From: Actinernus sp. WN-2022
Taxonomy: Eukaryota; Cnidaria; Anthozoa; Actiniaria; Actinernidae
DNA: 64,000 nucleotides
Assembly: GCA_030867875.1 (NCBI GenBank)
Contig: JAOWCC010000577.1
Coordinates: forward strand, 4,170,660 to 4,234,659
Reading direction: 5' to 3'
The notes beneath the pieces are model-generated. The model was not told where the DNA came from. It saw only the letters and a list, made by a program, of their open reading frames with translations, and did not search any database. This document shows positions 48,201-57,200 of the stretch, in pieces (the stretch's first letter is position 1; each line of letters starts with the position of its first letter). The translations under genes and the position numbers were made by a program.

Positions 48201-51200
48201 AACAATGGCCCGGTTTTTTAAAATATCAGTTTTTCTATCAATGTTTTTTGCATGGCACGGATAGATAATTGACACAAGAATCTTTACCTTACGCTATAGT
48301 AGATAGTACCATTAGGCCATATTATGAGCCGCATACAATCTCCGATACCCTTGTGGAATTGCGTCTTCTTTGCATTTTGAAAATACGTGTCTGGCATCCA
48401 TATAATCGATGACGCATCTATCGCCATGGTCAAGGCTTGGGTAAAATTAGATTTTAATCTGAAGTCAGTCCACCACTGACGAAAGAAAATATCCATAGAG
48501 TACTCCTGGCAAGAAATCAAATGATTAAAGTTTGTATGGATATATTCAAGAACACCCAACGAAATGTTATGCAAAATATATGTTTCTCTGGGCCACTCGA
48601 CTGGTAAATTCTGCAGTCTGATATTTCTCAGTTTTAGCCGGCAAATTCTGCACTTTTTGTTTTCAAGTTTTCAAAACTATTGAATTCTGCAGGTATCGAA
48701 ATTAGTCTGACACATCTATAATGGAATTAAATTTGAAATATTTCAAGCTTTTCTTGCTGGCCTGCCGGTATTTCAATACCCTCTACATAGTTTGTGATTT
48801 CTTCATGATCTTGACTCATTTTCTATCACTGCTTCACTAATTTTTCCAGCTGGGAAATTTAGAAATATAATGAAATTCTTCACGAGCTTTAGGCTGGCTG
48901 GCACTGCAGAATAGCTGTTAGTCTGCCAGTTATAAAAACGTCGGAATGTTCGTTTTTTATGAAGTTTTACCATTGGGTGCCCCTGATATATTCCTCATCT
49001 TTCAAATTGATCGCAGGATGAGCTTAATTCGTATCAGAAAACATCAGGCCGAAAATACTCAAAATCCCCGTTTTTAGGGGCATGAAAAAAACATTGTTTA
49101 TGTTTTCAAAGGGGAACTGGTTAGTTCGGTTTCGCTTAGGCGTATGAAAGAAAACTTTCGAAACCTGTTTACACAAGGATTTATTCTTCAAACTTTTCTT
49201 GATATTGTTAGTTCTGATATTGTCGAATATATAGATAATATTACACGCGGTGGTGAGAAGATATGAAGTTTATCCTCGAGAGTCGAAAACATTTCATCTT
49301 CAAACGACCGTGTAATTTTCGTTTTATTACAGTTTTATTACTGCTATAAGAACTCTTATCTTTTCATTTTACTCACTGTCAGTACAAACTTCTTCGTGAT
49401 CTTTCTAAGCTGTTCTGGGGAGTTTCATCGGGTTTCTTGTCTCTTCGTTGCAGTCGAGAAAATCTTTAGAGTTTTAGATCGTATTTGGGTTTTTGTTCTC
49501 GGAATTTTCATTATCATGCAGCTCATTTAAGTTGTTTACATCTTCCTCTGTGATTTTCACAAACCTTCGCCATCTTTGTAGTTCAAAAGGCGGCAAACGT
49601 GACGTCATCGATATTTTCACAGGTGACGCTATGGAAAATACGTTACTCAGTACCCGGATGTAGTTTCGTATTAGTTCTATGAGTGGTTTATCACTGGCTC
49701 GGTAAAACACTATCTTCCATATAATAAAAGGGCAATATACTTTTTTCAGATTGGTCAAAGCGCAATCGTGGGAATCCTGTATCAATGGACGTTCGGTATA
49801 TCCATTCTTGACAATCTTATGCTTACCATTTTTGCCTCGTTAATTTCTCCAAGTGAGACAACCCTAAATTCGGCTACAACTTCCTCTGGGTCTCCTGCGA
49901 AATAGTCAAAATAAAAAGTGATATAGGATACAATATTAAAATAACCATCCTGTCGTGGCAGAATGTATTTCTCTAATCACAAACAGTGATGGGAATCTGT
50001 ATCATGACAGCTATATGCCTGATTTTCACTAGCGACGGAAACAGGAGAGTAAGCAGCAGCGTAAGACAGTTATGATCTATTGAAAATGAACACGACGGAA
50101 GCAAAAGCACCAGCCTCGTTCATAAGCAAAAACCTCACTTGCATGCTATATTTACATTGCTAAGGGCCTGAGAATGAGCATTCTGATTAGCTAAACTCTT
50201 CTGTTTACGCTTGACTAGTTTTCACTGAAACGAAAGCGACGGAAGCAGAAGCAGAAGCAGAAGCAGAAGCAGAAACGTAAGAAGAAGGAAACCATCCGTT
50301 CCTTCTGCTTATTATTCCGTCGAGCCTACGCTTATGCTTAGGAACCGGTCATTAATTACAAAGGGCGGGCCCTGGTGCAAATGATAAACGCCATGCTCAA
50401 TTTTTGATGACCCCTCCCCCCAATTTCCCCTCTAGCTTACTATGGGCCCCCTAATTTGCTGCATGAAATTTGGGGATCCACCCCCTTTTTCCACCAGCCC
50501 CCCTGTAATTAATGACCGGTCCCTTACGTCTCCGTTTCTTGATTTTTAACTAGAATCATTATGCTCAGTCATTATGCTTCCGCTTGTGCTTCCCTTGCTA
50601 GTGTAAACCAGGCTTTAGACTTTTGATGAAAGATTGTTTTCATTTAATTAAACCAAATCTTTAGTTTTGTTTGCAAATTAATCACAACAAGAAGCTGCAC
50701 GCAGCTTTAACTCGGACCGAGTTTACAACAGTTTGCTTCAGTCTTCAAACAACTTTGAATTTCTTTTCACAACTGAAACCTGGATTACTGAAGCTATTTG
50801 CATTCGTGAACTAGAGGCTGCGCGCAGCTTGTATGCAAGTCCCCCAGACAACATGTTGAAATAGACCTTCTCACGGCATGGTTTTCTGGGAGGAGGTTAT
50901 AACTTGTATAGGAACGAAAATACACTGCTATGCAAAGTCCATAAATTCGACAGAATTGTGTCTAGCGACAGGATTGAAACTTGCCTTTCCGAGTAGGCTA
51001 TTTGCAAAAATAGCCGATTGCTTTACTAACTTTTTCCGACACCAAGTGACCATGTATGCGAGGCCGCATGAATCGTTGCTCGCATTTCGAAGATGTATCC
51101 ATTGTCCCCTCTCATAAGAGAGTGTTCGAATACAGTGCAAGAGCCTGCAAGCCCACAGATCAGTGGAAAGTGGCAAGAGCCAGTGCTGCATTTTAAAAGG

Positions 51201-54200
51201 GCAGTGAAGAAGAAAGAACTTGCCCTTATATCCATGCTCAGTATTCCAAGCAAGTTTATGGAATCCTATGTAGTGGAAAATATTAACGAGCACGCGGCCA
51301 CTGAGAACTTACTCGACAACAGACAGTGAACGTATAAAAAGGGAAAGTCTGCCGAGCAGCTAATGATACACATAACAGAACAATGGAGGTTATCTGATAG
51401 AAACAAATGCTTGTCGGTATCCTATTCGTGGACTTCACCAAGGCTTTTGATACCGTCTCTCACAAAATATTACTGCAAATGTTAAGCGGTTTTGGGATCA
51501 GTTGAAATATCTGGCAATGGATAAAAGATTATCTCTCAAACCGCAGGCAGTTCGTTAGAATTAATGAATGCGACTCGGACACACAAATCATACCACATGG
51601 CGTACCATCAAGTCGGTACTTGGCCCCACATTATTTTCATTTTTTCGAACGATCTCCCGTATGCAGTACACTGGAGAAACATATTTATATGCAGATAACA
51701 CTACAATTTTTTTGCAATGCGGATACTATCGATGTACTAACTATAAAAGCTAACTATAAAAGCTAAATTTATTGGACCTATCCAAGTTCTGAAGCTCGGC
51801 GATAATAACATCAATTGGTCAAAGTCAGAACGACTCTTGGGCGTACAGGTTGATAATAAGCTGACCTGGTCCGACCACGCTGCCAATGTAGCAAAGTCCT
51901 TCTCCTCAAAGTTAAGTCCCGTTCGACGCATGCAGTTTCTTACTCAAAAGCAGTCAGAGGTTTCTATATGAACGTGATTATGCCTTCTATCTCGTATGGG
52001 CTGACAGTTTGGGGATCGTGCAATAACACACACTTAACTAACCTGGAAAAACTGCGTGCCAGAGCTGGTCGTATCATATCAGTATAGGCTCCCATGGGAC
52101 ACTAGCTCTGAGGAAGTACTACAACGTACTCTGAGCTCCAGTCGATTATTAAGCCTTTCTTTGAGATTTGGCTGTTCAATTTATTAGCAGGATTTTCAAA
52201 TTTTCCGACTTGAGCTCGAAGACGTAAACATTAACTCGGTGCACCTCAGAGCTAGAACATCTGATTGTCTTTTTCGGTAAATTTCTTAGGTCATATTATA
52301 AACAAATAATATAGCATGATTTGTAGTAATATTTGGCAGAAATACCGCTTATATTTCAAAATTGTTCATGGCTCGTGATATTACGAACAATTTTTAAATA
52401 TCATGAGCGGTATTTATACCAAATATCACTACAAATCATGCTATTACCTGAACTAAGTCGGCGTTTTACTTACGTTCTTCGATATTTACTCTTCCAGTTC
52501 TGGTTTCGTGACATTTCTGTTTCTAGGGTGGCTTTTCAGACAAATCCTGTTATTCTTTTGCCGTGACAGTTTCAACTCGGTTTCCAAAGTCACATCCAGT
52601 TCAATTTACGGTATTTCAAGTCGATTCCATTTCCAGTTCGATTTACAGTCTGACTTAAAATAATACGATTTCAAATGTAGGGAACAAGTAAGATTTACTT
52701 GCGTATATTTTCACACACAAAAATGACATAAATTTCAACCACACCAGCTCAGATAACTTTCCGTTCGCGTTCAAGGGTCGTGATTTCACTTCAGTTCAGC
52801 TTTTGCGACTCTTGAGTTCGAAGTCTTAGCTAAATAAAGTCTCGGCGTTTGACTCCCGGGTTTGACTGGCTTAGTCAAGACTTCCCAGTTGTATAGTACT
52901 ATGCAGTACAATCTAGTATATTTGAGTTTATTATACATTTTACTCACATCTCGATTCTGATTGGCCGAGAACACGCAACTAATTCTCGATAGCTAGCTAT
53001 AGCACTAAGTGCGCATGCGTACAATATTATCTGCTATTATCTAATTAACAATTAGACCTCAATAGCCCATGAGGCGCAGCCGAATGGGCTATTTAACTCG
53101 TAGCCCATGAGGGCGAGAGGTCTAATTGTTTTAGTATAAACTAACTAGTCGGACAGTAGAAAATAATAGAAAGAAACAAATTGAAGTTGAATTTTTTTTA
53201 TTATTTCTTGAAAATGCGTGCGGTTTTTCTCTACCATGGGCTATCACTAATAGACCTATAGTAGCGTAGCCAATCAGAACGCAGGATTTGTAATAGTCCA
53301 CTAGTTGGTTTATACTAATAGCAGATAATACTTAGCGCTCGATGATAAGCAAATACGCAAAATTTTACGCTAGAAAGCAGGGTAATTATTTCGTTATTTT
53401 GAGCCATTTTGCTATTTTAAGCGCTCAGTCGTTTCCAGTAATTCCATTCTCCTAAACTCGTAAAATAAATGCGTTTTTTACTGCTCGAATAAGAAAGAAA
53501 ACATCTTGAATCAGAAATTCAATTGTAAATATACCGATTTTATTCGACGTTTCATTTAGCTTCATTTTCGATAGCTTTTTGTTTTGCTAAAACTTCAGAT
53601 TAAAAATGTACAATAAAACAATTATTGAACTGATTCAGTTTTCGCATGATAGCGAAAATTATCAAGACCTAGCTCGGTCTGTGTTATCAGACTTAGCCTT
53701 CGGCTGATAACACACTCAGACCTCTGTCTTGATAATTTTCGCTATCATGCATGCTCAACCTCATCCAATAATTGCCTATTAGCAGTCTGACCTCCTCAGT
53801 GTGTGAACTGGTAAGAAGAGCGTTTCAATAATATCAACAACGCAACACTGCAATCCGATGGCACTCAGCTCTAGAAATACAAGTATTTTCTTTCATTTTC
53901 CGTGGAATATTGCAGCAGAAACAGAATCAAAACCAGAGTAGAGAAAATGGTCGGCCGCGAGACATGTCACATGACATGGCGGCCACGTGCACAGTGCAAT
54001 CTGATTGGTTGACGGCGCCAATTCGCGACGCCGAAAAAAAAAACACTTGCGAAACTTGACTCGAGCGCAGCTATGTTGGCCCGAGTAACGAGTAATGAAT
54101 TAGCTTATGCGGTCCGAGTGATAATGCAGGTAATATCACCGAAATTTAGGTGAGGCGAACCCTGGACTATTAAAATAGGTATACCTTTAATCAAAAGAGT

Positions 54201-57200
54201 TTGGGATTATTGCTCTTCAGCGGCATAACACAGCATCAGCTTTATTGCCCCAAATTCTATTTCTGGAATATTTCTGGAAAATTAGGGTTGAATGCCAGAA
54301 ATATTACAAAATTTGCAAGATAAATACGGCTTTTTTTTGTGAGAAACAAACACAACACAACAACACAATATAAATATATATTGTTTAACATGGTACTTGC
54401 ACTTTAAGGCTGCTTCACACGTTCGCATTCGTACTCCACGTTTGCTTGTCTCGCGCTCGATTGTTTCATACGTGTGAACGCGCTTGCTTTTGCGTTTGCG
54501 CCTGCTCTTGCTTTACACGCGTGAATCAGTGTGAATTTACTACAAGAGATGCATGAAGTTTATTTTAACTTATTTCTCACCTCCTGCGTTTGGTCGCAAT
54601 CGTTTGTCATACGTTTGGAGGGTCTTTGTTAGATCGGACGAGATCTTCACGAGTTCTTTCATTTTATCCTTTTTGCTCATTTCACTATAAATTGAACATA
54701 CATATAACAACAATTAACGATTTGTTTGTTAATTTGTTAGATTTGCCAGTTAATATCCAAGAAAGGAACAAAATCCAGGTAGCTGTTAGTTAAGGTTACC
54801 GGATACCTTCAGGGTGCGTTTCCAGTCTAAATTATGTAGCGCCTCGAAGAAACATCGTAGATAAATAATCCATGTATCAGTTTAAAGCTTATAAAATTGG
54901 CTACAAGAATACATAAAAAGTTTTGAGTTCTTTGAAAAATGGGAAAGACAAAAAGACCTGGAGGCACAAAGCCAAGGTGAACACCTAGAGACGCCTTGAA
55001 TGACAGCATAGCTAGTAGAGGAGACAGCGATTTGCAGGCGGCTGAAACAGCACGGCAATAGCGAGCTAAGATCGTGGTGTTGGTTTCAAGCGATTCAGAG
55101 TCACCGTCGGACTTTACGTTTCCATCTAAGCTTTCTCGGAAACAAATATTTTCTCGGCTGGCTCCTATCAATTCTTCATGTTCAGATGTGGGCCACTCGG
55201 CACTCTGTCTGAAAGTGAAAATACGAACCCTTGTCGGGTTTTACGAGGACTCCTATTTGGCTTTGTAGTCGTATGCATTGATTGGCCTTGTTTTTCTTTT
55301 CTTTTTTCTTTGTTTTCCAAGCTAAGGGCATCCTGCTTGCTTTTTTGCATAAGGCCAACAACCGATGGAATTATGGAATCATGTGTGGAAAAACGTTTCT
55401 CAATAAACGTAAACATTGGCATATGAAATAAATTTAATATTATATGCGCCAGCTTTCTTCACACCGTCGTTACGGGCGAGTGAGCACTTGTCATGTGTTT
55501 ATTGATCTGCTGTCAATCAAACGGAACCTTTTACTTCCGGTCAAAAACTTCCTTTTGGTATTTCTCCGTCAACATTAATTTATATTCAACGGAGTTTTTG
55601 GTATATGAGACACTACTACTAAAACTACATTTCTGTGCGAACAAATTTTTTTCCCATCTTTTTCGTTTTGAAGGTATCCGGTAACCTTAAGTTGTGAGTA
55701 TGATCGAGTTTGGATTTGGATTTTATCAGCATGTCAAAAGTAACAAACCAGCTAAACAATAAAAATGAAAATAAGAATTAAAAACACAACAGAAAAACCA
55801 AGTGAAATCCCCTCACAAAGTCTACTAAAAGAAGCCAAGTACTTTTCAGCCGTCCTCAGTCTTAATGATGGCCTCTGGCTTTCTTACAGTGGCCGTTATT
55901 TGTCCAAAATTAAAGCAGACTTCATTCAAAACCTAGCTACGGAGAAGCCAAACCAAATGACATTGTGGGGAAAGCTTGAGCCCTTGGCTTAAAAGGTCAG
56001 TAGTGCGTAACGAACCAGGGCTAGCCCACACAGCGGTCAAACGTCTGCGCATGCGTCAAAAGTCTTGCAGCAACAACATATTCCAAAACAAATTCAAAGC
56101 GAGCCGGCGGCCGTCACTGTTCACAAACCCGCTTTCAAACCTTGAGAACTTCTTTGGTAAATTACGAAAATTTTGGGTAAACTCACAGTTTGAAGTTTGT
56201 TCAATTTCCCGTCGACTGTGAAAATGAAAAGCTTAACTTTCACGTATTTTTCTTAACTTTTGGGGGTAGAAGTTCACTGTAATACGTTTTAAGGTAATTT
56301 TGCGCGGGAAATCTGACCGTAATACGCACGCGCAGACGTTTGACCGCTGTGTGGGGCTAGCCAAACCTAAACTGAGGGGGGAGGGTTGAGTTATCACTCT
56401 GGAGCTCAAACACGTCCGGCAGTGAAAGGGTTAATGTCTTCCATTCCCCTTTGTGTTGCACAGTATCTGTGCCGTACGTACTCGAGCTAGCCTTCATTTA
56501 CGTGAAATGAGTTATGTGAAATGAGTTACGTGAAATGGGTTACGTGAAATGAGTTACGTGAAATGAGTTACGTGAAATGCCATAAAATATCATTAGATGG
56601 TAGTACCATATTACAACTTTATAGGGGACGATTTTATTCCCAAACATTAATCAAAGCTAATTTTAAAGTAAAATCATGTCAAGTCACGTTACTTTATTTG
56701 AAGAGGGTAACACGTTTACCGCTAACAGTAGCTCATTATCAATCAATTTATTATAGTTAATAAGACTGGCAAAGGGTCACTTTGTATGATACAAGGTGGC
56801 TATATAACATGGAATTATTTATTACGGGTATTGAGTACTAATTACTAATGCTAGAAATTACAAAATATTTAAAACACTAAATATTATGTACCAAAAATAC
56901 TAGATACTAAATAATAAATGGTAGATAGATTTAATTATTCAAGCTGGAGAATGCACTAAACACTAGGGGAGAAATTTGGGAAGTTTGGTAATGGGTAAAC
57001 CTCAACTGATTCGCCGAGAATATTTCCTCGAGAGAAAACTTCTACATTGCCGGCAATGTTGCGCGCAATGTTGTAGCGTGTCGGTCCGTACATGTAGGAT
57101 CGAGTTAATGTTGCGCGCAATATTGTAGCGTGTCGGTCCGTCCCTGAAGGATCGAGTTCATGTTGCGCGCAATGTTGTGTCGGTCCGTACCCAAAGGATC

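Noticed and set aside
52460..52530. Possible first exon ([14 protein letters not shown] with GTAAGT donor)
   Set aside because: Phase and sequence do not fit the receptor and no partner exon was found.
55074..55426. Overlapping ORFs on both strands
   Set aside because: Inside the TTAA-flanked transposon, with no recognisable domain.
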